Shown one piece after another: positions 6,240-13,104 of a stretch of 13,104 bases of DNA. The stretch comes from Chthonomonadaceae bacterium (GTDB taxonomy: Bacteria > Armatimonadota > Chthonomonadetes > Chthonomonadales > Chthonomonadaceae): contig JANXLO010000730.1 of NCBI GenBank assembly GCA_025355115.1, positions 1 through 13,104 on the forward strand. Reading direction: 5' to 3'. A program made the translations under genes and the position numbers. Every line of letters begins with the position of its first letter. Positions within the stretch are counted from its first letter, which is position 1. Under the pieces are notes generated by a model. That model did no database searches and was not told where the DNA came from. It worked only from the letters and a program-made list of their open reading frames with translations.

Positions 6240-7807
6240 AGCTTCGCTTTCACCCAGCTCTTGCGGAGTGCGATCTGAGCTTCCGTGGCGTTGGGGAGAG
6301 GCGCAAGATTAATGTCCATGCCCGCGTAGGCGAGACACTCCGCGAAGGGCATCTCGGCGACGGATCGCGCCAGCCGATTGTAGAGCTCGGACATATCCTT
6401 CCCCGCAACTTCACTAATGGTGTCGCGAATCTCATCCTCTCCGTAGCCGGGCTTCGGCGGAGAGTGCCGCTGCATCAGGAGCCTCATCACGTCGTCCAGC
6501 GACTTGCGGTTACCAGTCGCGTTTCGCAGGCTCAGGTCGAGGCAGAGGCCGATGAGCTCGCCCTTGTCGTAGTACGAGAGGCCGCCAAACCCGGAGCTGT
6601 TGCCCGACTCCCAGACGCGCTGGCTCGCCTCGTCCGCTGTGACGCGCAGTCTGGCAGGGTTCGACTGGTGGCGTGAGATCATGCGGCGAAAATGCGTTAG
6701 AAATCCCTGCTCGGAAATGAGGTCCGCGCGGCGCACTGCGACCCGAGCGTAGTACTCCGTCACGCCCTCCGCGAACCAGAGATTGCGCGTCCGAGGGGGG
6801 TGAACATAGTCGAATGGCCCCAGCACAGCGGGACGGATCCGCTTGATGTTCCAGCAGTGAAAGAACTCATGCGCGAAGAATGGAGCCTCCCGAGTCGGCG
6901 CATCATCCGGCGACAGTGCAACGCGACAGGAGTTCAGATGCTCCAGCCCGCCGCCCCGCCCGTCCACGTCGCAGAAGAAGGTGTAGCGCGGATAAGGGGC
7001 GGACCCCATGATCTCCGTCTCCGCCTCGACGATCTTCTGTAGAACCGGGGCGTATTGATCGAAGTCGCGGATCTCCTCCACATGATCAAAGAAGACGAGC
7101 GAGTGCACGATATTGCGGACGCGAAATTCACGGGTGACGAGAGCCTTTTTCGCCCCGAAGACGAGGGGGGAATCGGCCAGCGTGTCGTAGTCGGGCGCGG
7201 AGTAGGCGGCGGTCATTCCGGCGGGGGGAGTCTCCGATGCGAGCGGCGTCTCCGCCCGCCAATCCGCGGGCAACTCGAGCACTAGCCTCGCTGGCCGCTC
7301 CTTCTGCCCCGCGACATACATCAGTGCGGCTGGCCCGTTGACGAACCCCTGCGTCTGGCTGATCGCGACATTCTCGCTGAAAAAGCCGGGCGGGGTTGTG
7401 GGGAGCGAGTATGTTATGGCGATGCGTTTTGTGCCTGCTGTCCGGACAGTCCATGTGTTCGCGTCGGCATGGTCGGCCTCAAGAGACGCTCCGGTCTCCG
7501 TCGCGCTCGCCTTGAAAGCCTTGACGTACCGGGCGAAGTTCTGGACATGATAGTCGCCGGGCGACCAGACTGGAAGCTGCATCTGCACCGTCGCGGCGTC
7601 TGGCGGCACGGAGAGTTCGATGCGGACGTCCAGCCGCCCTTCTGACAGGAGCGGCTTAAGCGTGTAGACGACCTGATTGCGCGGAGCTGGCTGCCTCTGG
7701 GAGATTGCGGACGTAGAGGAGTTCAGGCAGGCGACGATCGGCATCAGGCCGAGAATAAGCAGCACGGGAAGCGGCAACAGGCGGCGCATGTGCAGGCGGG
7801 AATTCAT
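6236..7807 (-). CDS. M61 family metallopeptidase, predicted lipoprotein, without PDZ domain
   Basis: This 523-residue protein carries a signal peptide with a lipobox-like IVAC (Cys27). The N-terminal beta domain has the family-typical LPVWSPGDYHVQNFARYV (78-95). The catalytic domain holds the zinc motif HEFFHCWNIKR (His313, Glu314, His317), a likely third ligand Glu347 in WFAEGVTEYYA, and GGGLEHLNS (286-293) and SYYDKGELI (411-419), all characteristic of M61 (glycyl aminopeptidase family). Family members often carry a PDZ domain at the C-terminus; this one ends shortly after AECLAYAGMDIN (489-500), about where PDZ would begin. The start ATG at 7807 overlaps the upstream stop by 4 bp (ATGA); a second ATG at 7789 is also possible. 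It probably trims peptides or proteins at the outer face of a membrane. The substrate is unknown. Confidence 0.93.
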   Translation of the reverse strand: MNSRLHMRRLLPLPVLLILGLMPIVACLNSSTSAISQRQPAPRNQVVYTLKPLLSEGRLDVRIELSVPPDAATVQMQLPVWSPGDYHVQNFARYVKAFKASATETGASLEADHADANTWTVRTAGTKRIAITYSLPTTPPGFFSENVAISQTQGFVNGPAALMYVAGQKERPARLVLELPADWRAETPLASETPPAGMTAAYSAPDYDTLADSPLVFGAKKALVTREFRVRNIVHSLVFFDHVEEIRDFDQYAPVLQKIVEAETEIMGSAPYPRYTFFCDVDGRGGGLEHLNSCRVALSPDDAPTREAPFFAHEFFHCWNIKRIRPAVLGPFDYVHPPRTRNLWFAEGVTEYYARVAVRRADLISEQGFLTHFRRMISRHQSNPARLRVTADEASQRVWESGNSSGFGGLSYYDKGELIGLCLDLSLRNATGNRKSLDDVMRLLMQRHSPPKPGYGEDEIRDTISEVAGKDMSELYNRLARSVAEMPFAECLAYAGMDINLAPLPNATEAQIALRKSWVKAKL

Positions 7808-9075
7808 GATTTCGGCACTCTCCGTCCGGTCTTGAATAGATGCAGCGTCGTGGGCTCATCAGAGTTGGCGAGCTGTGAATTGGGCGGGTCGGCCCAGACG
7901 ATGCTGCTGCGGTCGGGCGACCAGTCGCAGTCGGCGCTGCCGATCGATCCCAGCGATCTGACGGAGCCTGCGGACAACGCGAGGAGGAGAACGGCGTAGC
8001 GCGTCCCCTGCGGCGACAGGCAGCCAATCTGCCCGTTTCCGATCCAGACAGGAGCGAAGGCGCCCGCGTTAGGCGTGCTCACGCGCTGCGCCTGCCGGTC
8101 ACTGCGCCGGAGCGTCCATATCTCATAGCGCGAGTAGTCGTTCGCATCGGGCGTCAGCGTGAAGGCCAGCGTCTCTCCGTCCGGCGACCAGACGGGCTGC
8201 CCCACGCGCAGGGAGATGGGCCGATCCGCAACGCGGGTCGACCAAGTCGGCAGCCTGTAGTCGCGATTGTTGACGCGCCACATCTCACCAGCATCCTCCT
8301 GCTTTACGCCTCCAGGAGTGATTCGCCGCAGAGTCTCGGTCGGCGGGACGGAGTAGCTTCGGCGGATGCTTTGCCGAAACACTAGCGCCGCGCGACGTCC
8401 CGGGGGGGCATCCTCGTCCAGCGGCTCCCATGCCGCCCAGTCACTGTCCTCATAGTTGTCGAATCGAGGCCGCATCTCCTGCGGCTTCTGCGCGGAAATA
8501 GCGCGAGTGCACAGGGATCTCTGCCCATGAATGCCCTCCGCAATGAACGCCAGATACTTGCCGTCCGGGGACCATTCCGGCGTGTGGTAGTAGTAGAAAA
8601 GGCTGGCATAGCGTTTAGGGTGCAGCGCGAGAGGGGCGACGCGGCCCGAGGAGGTGTCAAACGTCCAGAGGCCAGTGCCGGGCAGTCGTTCTCCGTCCTC
8701 GAAGGTGAACCATTCGATTCGCTCAAAGGCGATTTTGCGGTCGTCCGGCGTCCAGGACAGGGCGTCGGAGGAGCAGTAGGACTCCCGGCTCGCTCGATAG
8801 CTGCGGTCAGGACAGAGGAGTTCCGACTCCAGAAGCGCCAGCGGCCGCTCCAGCTGCGAATCCGCCACCGAGAGCTGACGCCTGTGATCCATAAAGGAGC
8901 GGAGAAACGCGATCCTCTGGCCGTCGTGAGACCAGCGAGGGCCAACGTCAGAGTAAGATCCCGAAGAGAACGACTTTGATGGCGGCTGGTCTGCGGTGCC
9001 CGCTGGCGCGGGCTTGCCGCATCCCGCGAGCGGCAATAGAATCAGCAGTCCCATAGCCATCTGCCTTCGGTTCAC
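7804..9075 (-). CDS. PD40/TolB-like beta-propeller lipoprotein
   Basis: With the GTG start at 9075 this is 423 residues. The open frame continues upstream to 9549, but that part overlaps the preceding gene antiphase and has no family features. From GTG the protein reads MNRRQMAMGLLILLPLAGC, a clean lipoprotein signal with lipobox LAGC (Cys19). The rest holds about six PD40-type blades marked by W-S/T-P-D-G motifs: WSHDG (48-52), WTPDD (108-112), WSPDG (168-172), WSPDG (296-300), and weaker ones at W344 and WSPDR (385-389). Such blades form TolB-like propellers that bind proteins or glycans; no catalytic residues are recognisable. The GTG overlaps the TGA of the glycosidase-like gene (GTGA, 9075-9072) and its own stop overlaps the M61 start. 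It is probably a binding or scaffold partner for its secreted neighbours. Confidence 0.88.
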   Translation of the reverse strand: MNRRQMAMGLLILLPLAGCGKPAPAGTADQPPSKSFSSGSYSDVGPRWSHDGQRIAFLRSFMDHRRQLSVADSQLERPLALLESELLCPDRSYRASRESYCSSDALSWTPDDRKIAFERIEWFTFEDGERLPGTGLWTFDTSSGRVAPLALHPKRYASLFYYYHTPEWSPDGKYLAFIAEGIHGQRSLCTRAISAQKPQEMRPRFDNYEDSDWAAWEPLDEDAPPGRRAALVFRQSIRRSYSVPPTETLRRITPGGVKQEDAGEMWRVNNRDYRLPTWSTRVADRPISLRVGQPVWSPDGETLAFTLTPDANDYSRYEIWTLRRSDRQAQRVSTPNAGAFAPVWIGNGQIGCLSPQGTRYAVLLLALSAGSVRSLGSIGSADCDWSPDRSSIVWADPPNSQLANSDEPTTLHLFKTGRRVPKS

Positions 9076-11618
9076 GGCTTCGCGCCCATCGAAGGCTGAA
9101 TCAGGAGCTCCTGCGTTGAGGTGCCGGGCGGCAGGGAGAGCGTGATGAGGCCGTAGCCATCTGCGACCCGCTCCCCGGAGACCGCTCCCTGGAGCATATA
9201 CCTGCCGCCGGGTTTGCCCATGACGCACAGCATTACCGGGCTGCCGTTCTTTTCGACCCCTCGATAGACGGCTCGGAGAGTGTCCGTCGTCCGATCGTAG
9301 TGACGGTCGAGCGGAATGAGGTTCCAGCCCGATGTTACCGTGCCCGGATGCCTGTAGGCGGCGAAGATGCTCAGGAGGACACAGGCATCGCCTGCGGAAT
9401 CGGTCGCGCCGCAGGCGAGACCAGTGTCGCCGTCTAGCGCCTCGGGTGAGGCGTCGGAGCTGCTCTGCGCTTCGGAGTACGATCGAAGCAGATTCGTGGC
9501 CAACTTCTGCGCGGTTTCGGTCTCTCCGGCATCCAGCAGCGCCTTCCACAGCAGCCAGTTGGTTCCGAATGCCACCGCTCCGTTGCCCGGCTCATGTGAC
9601 CGGTAGCCGGGGGCCGTTTTTGAGATGCCGCGCAGCCCGGCAGCGCTCCAGAAGCGGGCGGGATCGGTCAGCTGCTTCAGCAGGGCGGCGCGTTGAACGT
9701 CGCTCAGACCATCGTATCCGACGAGCAGGGGCAACAAGCTCGTCAGGTCGTCGGACGCCTGCGCTGCAGGACTGCCCGTCGCGGGAAGGAGAGGGCGACT
9801 GACATAGGAGCCAAGACTTCCCTCCCACAGCGTCGAGTTCATGGCCTTTGCGGCTTCATCGGCATCAAGAGCATAGCCCGACAGCTCGTTGGGAGACCGC
9901 TCCAGCACCGTCGCCATTCGCTGCAGAATTCGCGCAGAGCGCACGACGAAGGCCGAATAGTCAGGGCTGTAGTGACGCGGCATCGCAGCCTGAAAGCCGG
10001 CCGCGATTGTTCCCTTTTCGCTCTGAGATTCCGGCTGTCCCGTCTGCCAGGAGAAGAGCCAGTCGGCTGTTCCCGTTCGTCCTGCGCTGAGGAGTTCGCG
10101 GTAGCGACGCCGCGCGAACGGGTAGAAATGCTCGAGCAGCTTGCGGTCGAGGGTTTGAGTGTAGAGCTCCCACAGGGCGAACAGGTTGATGGGAGCCACT
10201 GTCTGCGGGGATTTGAATGGAGCCTGGGCATCGCCACCAGTTAGAAACCAGGCGTTTAGCTGCGCCGCACTCCAGTCCGCGCGAGACGCCGCCCACCCCA
10301 GGGCCATGAATCCGCCCTCGACTGGACGATAGGCGGATCCGGCTGCGGGCACCGCCCATTGTCGACACGGAATTCCGACCCTCCGCCAGGAATCAAAAGG
10401 CGCGTTGACGAAGGACTGCGCCAACAGGCGGTCAAGCCCGGCATCGCCCGTAGTGATGCGGGAGGCGCGGTGCGCCTTCAGCGTCGTGGCGTAGATGCCT
10501 GTCTGCGCCGGCTTGCCCTCCTCCGTGACGTCGGGGGCGAGCACAGAGAGCGCCGCCGCGCTCTTGCGCGCATCTTCCGGTTGCTTTGCAACTCCAATGC
10601 AGAGTGTGAATGTAACGGCTTCTCCCGGCGCAACGGAGATGTCGTCCACTCTCGTCAATGCCCATACGCCTGCCGCGCTCGTCTCCTCGCGGCCTGTTTT
10701 CGCGATGTTTTCCTCAGCGCCGTCCTTTGGCCCGAGCCGTCCTGTTGGCAGGGATATGCCCTTGGAGTCCCGTTCGGAGACGTCGCTTTCAGGCGCGAAA
10801 TAGGCGTTTCGGACGGTGTAGAGCCGAACGGGGTAGGGGGCGGTATCCGCAGCGAGCGCGAAGGCGGCGTCACTGCTCTTATGACGGAGGAGCATCGCTT
10901 TGCCGCTCGCATCGGCCTGCAGTATAAGGTCTTTAAGACTAAAGCCGTCGCTCAGAAGCGAGAGCCCACCCAGCATATCGACATACCAGCTTTGCACACT
11001 CTTAGAGCGGTTGGCTAGGGTGACTCGCACCAGCAGCCCGTCCTTATCGGGGTCAGCAAACGCGGGCATGAAGGAGATCGTGGCGTCACCCGCTCCCCAG
11101 CCCATCTCTTCGCTGTCTGTTGGCCCGCTCACTGCCTGCGCCAATTTGGCGGGCGCGAAGGGGATGCGAACCGTCCAGAGAAATCCATCGGCATCGGCGT
11201 CAACGACACGTGCGACTCTATTGCCATACAGGGACGCGGCGGTTTCCAGCCGGTCATCGTCAGCGGCCTGCATCGGGGAAAGCCCCAGTGATCGCCGCTC
11301 AAGAGCGACCTTCTGAAGGCGCAGATGCGTCTTGCCGTCTGCGCTTAGCATCGGCCTCAGCAGGCTCTCAGTGCGCCGTTGCCCGATCACCATTGGGAAG
11401 GTGAAAAGCTGCGCCTTGAAGCGATCCGCTAGATAGCACGGCGCGAGACTGCCTGTCGCGTACGGCCCCCACGCTCCCAGCGGCAGCTCGGTGGCAGAGG
11501 CCGCGCGCTTGACGGCGGCAGTCGCAACCTGCCCGACAGCTCGAGAGCCGGCGTTCCCTGTCATCGCGACGCACAGGAGCAAAAACATGCAGTTCGGCCT
11601 TCGAAACATTCTGTTCAT
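9072..11618 (-). CDS. Secreted (alpha/alpha)6-barrel glycosidase-like protein (MGH1/GH63-like)
   Basis: This 848-residue protein is the first gene of the operon. A signal peptide (about 1-29) is followed by a beta-rich N-terminal domain (about 45-365), a helical toroid (about 390-760) and a small C-terminal beta domain (765-845). The toroid shows weak MGH1/GH63-like patterns: YRPVEGGFMALGWAA (430-444), GNGAVAFGTNWLLWKALLDAG (678-698) resembling the GPVW-NYLLY segment, and SPEALDGDTG (724-733) resembling E-x-Y-x-P-x-TG with the general-base Glu (Glu726 here). Glu434 may stand where these families have the acid Asp. Members cleave alpha-linked oligosaccharides, but the substitutions leave activity uncertain. 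ATG at 11618 has AGGAT just upstream; a TACAAT at 11633-11628 could be its -10 box, without a clear -35. It lacks a lipobox, so it is either released or periplasmic. Confidence 0.7.
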   Translation of the reverse strand: MNRMFRRPNCMFLLLCVAMTGNAGSRAVGQVATAAVKRAASATELPLGAWGPYATGSLAPCYLADRFKAQLFTFPMVIGQRRTESLLRPMLSADGKTHLRLQKVALERRSLGLSPMQAADDDRLETAASLYGNRVARVVDADADGFLWTVRIPFAPAKLAQAVSGPTDSEEMGWGAGDATISFMPAFADPDKDGLLVRVTLANRSKSVQSWYVDMLGGLSLLSDGFSLKDLILQADASGKAMLLRHKSSDAAFALAADTAPYPVRLYTVRNAYFAPESDVSERDSKGISLPTGRLGPKDGAEENIAKTGREETSAAGVWALTRVDDISVAPGEAVTFTLCIGVAKQPEDARKSAAALSVLAPDVTEEGKPAQTGIYATTLKAHRASRITTGDAGLDRLLAQSFVNAPFDSWRRVGIPCRQWAVPAAGSAYRPVEGGFMALGWAASRADWSAAQLNAWFLTGGDAQAPFKSPQTVAPINLFALWELYTQTLDRKLLEHFYPFARRRYRELLSAGRTGTADWLFSWQTGQPESQSEKGTIAAGFQAAMPRHYSPDYSAFVVRSARILQRMATVLERSPNELSGYALDADEAAKAMNSTLWEGSLGSYVSRPLLPATGSPAAQASDDLTSLLPLLVGYDGLSDVQRAALLKQLTDPARFWSAAGLRGISKTAPGYRSHEPGNGAVAFGTNWLLWKALLDAGETETAQKLATNLLRSYSEAQSSSDASPEALDGDTGLACGATDSAGDACVLLSIFAAYRHPGTVTSGWNLIPLDRHYDRTTDTLRAVYRGVEKNGSPVMLCVMGKPGGRYMLQGAVSGERVADGYGLITLSLPPGTSTQELLIQPSMGAKP

Positions 11619-11778
11619 ATTATCCTAATTGTACCTGCTGAAAGCGCTCCTCCAGCAGACGGTTTGTTTTCCAGATAAGACGGTTAACGCTTCCCTTTGT
11701 TACCGAGCCATGCCCTAGTAGACATAGCTATGGATATGCCTGTCAGTGTCTGCAAACTGACTGGAGCGAACGCCCGTT

Positions 11779-11805
11779 GCACCTTTTCTGCTCAAGGTGC
11801 TTTTT
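11779..11805 (+). terminator. Intrinsic-terminator-like hairpin with T5 on the plus strand
   Basis: GCACCTT (11779-11785) pairs with AAGGTGC (11794-11800) across an 8-nt loop, followed by TTTTT (11801-11805). This has the form of a rho-independent terminator for plus-strand transcription, yet no plus-strand gene lies upstream. It overlaps the last codons and stop of the VOC gene. On the minus strand the same stem sits at that gene's 3' end but has no T-tract behind it. Confidence 0.4.
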
Positions 11806-12307
11806 CGGTTATCAATTCTGCTGGAGCCTCAATGAGCAGCTCTTGCAGGTTCAGTGTCCGGGAGTACATCGCAATGCCACCCTCCTGCGTTCTTGGCCAC
11901 TCTGCTTCGGGGCGATCCCAGTATAGCTCCACCCCGTTGTTGTCAGGGTCGGAAAGGTAGAGGGCTTCGCTAACTCCGTGATCGCTTGCTCCCGTCAACG
12001 GCACATGGGCATCGATCAATCGGCGCAAAGCACCTGCCAATGCTGCCCTGGACGGATACAATAGCGCGAGGTGGTAGAGTCCAGTTGAGCCTGGCAACGG
12101 TGGGGATCCTCCTCGGCTCTCCCAAGTGTTGAGGCCGATATGATGGTGATAACCTCCCGCTGAGATAAAAGCCGCGTCCGCTCCCCATCGCTGCATAACC
12201 TCGAAGCCGAGAACACCGCAGTAGAAGGCGAGCGAGCGCTCCAGATCGGCGACCTTAAGGTGAACGTGACCAACGCGGACGCCGGGGTCAATCGGTTGAG
12301 CAGTCAT
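11792..12307 (-). CDS. VOC family protein, extradiol dioxygenase/glyoxalase-like (CatE/YfiE type)
   Basis: This 171-residue protein has two beta-alpha-beta-beta-beta modules. The first contains VGHVHLKVADLERSLAFYCGVLGF (12-35), the classic VOC opening, and YHHHIGLNTW (53-62), typical of the CatE/YfiE group of catechol 2,3-dioxygenase-like proteins. The probable metal triad is His16 (or His14), His79 in LYHLALL and Glu127 in NNGVELYW. Members open catechol rings with Fe(II), or act in glyoxal or antibiotic detoxification; the substrate is unknown here. It is shorter than two-domain YfiE (about 285 residues), so it is a single-domain form. The ATG at 12307 is chosen because the VOC fold begins a few residues later; GGGAAAG lies 8 nt upstream. 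The frame is open back to 12409, where another ATG would add an atypical N-terminus. It is divergent from the Uma2 fragment and not part of the four-gene operon. Confidence 0.88.
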   Translation of the reverse strand: MTAQPIDPGVRVGHVHLKVADLERSLAFYCGVLGFEVMQRWGADAAFISAGGYHHHIGLNTWESRGGSPPLPGSTGLYHLALLYPSRAALAGALRRLIDAHVPLTGASDHGVSEALYLSDPDNNGVELYWDRPEAEWPRTQEGGIAMYSRTLNLQELLIEAPAELITEKAP

Positions 12308-12329
12308 TGCAGCCACTTTCCCTGGGCGA

Positions 12330-12379
12330 GGGGCAATCTCTCCCTCCAGTTTTGTTCTTTTGATGGATTGCCCCATCAA
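12330..12379. promoter_or_regulatory. Overlapping inverted repeats in the VOC/Uma2 divergent region
   Basis: TTGATGG (12360-12366) and CCATCAA (12373-12379) form a 7-bp inverted repeat with a 6-nt spacer. Overlapping it, GGGGCAATC (12330-12338) and GATTGCCCC (12366-12374) form a 9-bp inverted repeat 27 nt apart. Placed just upstream of the Uma2 promoter and ahead of the VOC start, they could be an operator for a dimeric regulator. No regulator gene is in the window. Confidence 0.3.
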
Positions 12380-12391
12380 GCATTGCTTCTC

Positions 12392-12422
12392 TTGTATACG
12401 TCGAAGCAAGCTGTGTTACAAT
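12392..12422 (+). promoter_or_regulatory. Extended -10 promoter of the Uma2 fragment
   Basis: TGTTACAAT (12414-12422) is an extended -10 element (TGn plus TACAAT). A TTGTAT at 12392-12397 could serve as -35, though its 19-bp spacing is long. The predicted start is near 12429, giving a leader of about 24 nt containing a strong GGGGAG ribosome site (12439-12444). Confidence 0.55.
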
Positions 12423-12452
12423 AGCTCCATCACCATGCGGGGAGAAAAAATC

Positions 12453-12815
12453 ATGACCAATCTGCTGTTGGAGACTGAGACGGAGGAGAGCATCGAGGCG
12501 AGAGTTGTCCATGTCGGTGCGCGCCCTATATCATTCGAGCGGTTTCTCGGGATCGCAAGTGATCGTTTCGTGGAACTCGTCGATGGCGTCATTGTGGAGA
12601 AACCGACGATACAACTGGATCATGAACTTTGCACGAGATGGCTCTACCAGGTGCTCGGCCCCTATGTTCGCAAAATCAATCTAGGCTTGATGCTGAGTTC
12701 ACGCAACATGGTCAAAAGCGACGATTTCGGCGGCAGGATGGACGGCAACAGCCTCTGCAGCACCGTGGAGGAGGCGGGATGCGATGCCAGTGCAATCTCC
12801 TCCGTCTCGCTGTAG
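12453..12815 (+). pseudogene. Uma2 (DUF820) family protein, truncated before the catalytic core
   Basis: The start is ATG 12453 with GGGGAG 8 nt upstream. Residues 1-96 are Uma2-like: ISFERFLGIASDRFVELVDG resembles the family's N-terminal E-L-(V/I)-D-G block, and VKSDDFGGRM (to 12740) resembles the region just before the conserved P-D-(L/V) motif. Where P-D-L should follow, the frame instead reads DGNSLCSTVEEAGCD and stops at 12815. That tail lies antisense to what looks like the C-terminus of a second Uma2 gene. Uma2 proteins belong to the PD-(D/E)xK nuclease fold, often 180-200 residues; the catalytic Asp, Glu and Lys would lie in the missing part. It therefore appears to be a deletion remnant whose 120-residue product should be catalytically dead. 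The promoter and ribosome site still look intact. Confidence 0.75.
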
Positions 12816-13056
12816 ACGACTACATCCGAATAGCCCGGCGGAGGTTTCTCTCGCGTTTAGAAAGTGTCTTCCCGTCGACCAGTTCCCAACGTCCTGCCAA
12901 TTCACCGTTGTCTGTAAGGCGATAGCACTCGTCCACCGTCCAGCGTTTGCGCTGAGAAAAAATCTCGTTCTCCGGGGCGATAAGCATCTGTGATTCGGAA
13001 AGGTCGCAGTAGTTAGCAGGCGATAAAGTGGTGGACCTCGAAATAGTGTCTGCCAT
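12662..13056 (-). pseudogene. Second Uma2 (DUF820) family gene, internally deleted and frameshifted
   Basis: Reading leftwards from ATG 13056, the first 60 or so residues end in the Uma2 block RWTVDECYRLTDNGELAGRWELVDG and LSK, then shift into RERNLRRAIRM and a TAG at 12822-12820. In another frame, starting near 12858, the sequence reads REKPPPGYSDVVVYSETEEIALASH and LQRLLPSILPP, which resembles the C-terminal GY-x-x-V ... L-A ... V-x-D-L-L-P tail of Uma2 proteins. The middle, about 100 residues with the nuclease residues, is absent. The likely history is an internal deletion joining codons for LSK to codons for REKPPPGY out of frame, around 12850-12860. The C-terminal frame stays open to a TAG at 12664-12662, past its natural end near 12740. 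Homology of the C-terminal piece is judged by eye. Confidence 0.65.
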
Positions 13057-13104
13057 GACTACTTTACGCTACCTTACTCATCGTCCCGACGAAGTTCTCG
13101 ACGC

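Noticed and set aside
9076..9549. N-terminal extension of the PD40 lipoprotein frame
   Set aside because: It overlaps the glycosidase-like gene out of frame, and a clean lipoprotein signal begins at the GTG at 9075.
5004..11618. Idea that the operon is a known antibiotic or sugar biosynthesis cluster because of the DegT enzyme
   Set aside because: No dehydratase, epimerase, glycosyltransferase or exporter accompanies it; the other three proteins are extracytoplasmic.
12308..12409. Upstream ATG codons for the VOC protein
   Set aside because: The added residues are not VOC-like and cover the inverted repeats; ATG 12307 lies just before the fold.
12453..13056. Toxin-antitoxin or defence system built on Uma2
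   Set aside because: Both copies lack the nuclease core and no partner gene is present, so decay is the simpler reading.

Overview
The window looks like chromosomal DNA of a G+C-rich, free-living bacterium. Genes run on both strands, several start with GTG or TTG, and three intergenic sites match the sigma-70 type promoter consensus well. Secreted and lipid-anchored proteins are common. The mix of rpsU, an LCP envelope protein, an S11 carboxypeptidase, an M61 protease, PD40 and MGH1-like proteins and decayed Uma2 genes recalls Armatimonadota or neighbouring phyla. That placement is a weak guess; no marker here fixes the phylum.

Layout. 1-1354 (-): a D-Ala-D-Ala carboxypeptidase with lipoprotein signal whose 3' end runs off the left edge. 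1607-1816 (+): ribosomal protein S21. A 13-bp stem hairpin at 1847-1878 separates it from a convergent LCP-family glycopolymer transferase (3332-1908, -). The LCP gene shares a divergent promoter region with a sulfatase-like hydrolase (3564-4865, +). The hydrolase promoter is a perfect TTGACA-17-TATAAT that should start the mRNA about 3 nt before the ATG. A non-coding gap with 9-10 bp spaced GATT motifs (about 4888-4925) follows.

11618-5004 (-): a four-gene operon in which every junction is a 4-bp stop/start overlap. In order of transcription it encodes a secreted (alpha/alpha)6-barrel glycosidase-like protein, a PD40 beta-propeller lipoprotein, an M61 metallopeptidase lipoprotein without the usual PDZ tail, and a cytoplasmic DegT/DnrJ/EryC1/StrS aminotransferase. 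The first three are predicted outside the cytoplasm and the fourth makes amino sugars or related amino compounds. Co-translation suggests one pathway, perhaps surface glycan or glycopeptide handling, but the substrate cannot be read from sequence.

12307-11792 (-): a VOC/extradiol-dioxygenase-like protein, divergent from a Uma2-family fragment. 12453-13056 holds two convergent, broken Uma2 genes joined by deletions. The plus-strand copy stops before its catalytic core and reads on into antisense of the other copy's C-terminus; the minus-strand copy has an N-terminus and C-terminus but no middle.

Envelope functions dominate (carboxypeptidase, LCP, aminotransferase, glycosidase-like protein, secreted protease). 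The most notable points are the overlap-coupled operon, the nearly leaderless hydrolase gene with a Thr-type active site, and the Uma2 relics. No tRNA, rRNA, CRISPR array or complete mobile element was seen.
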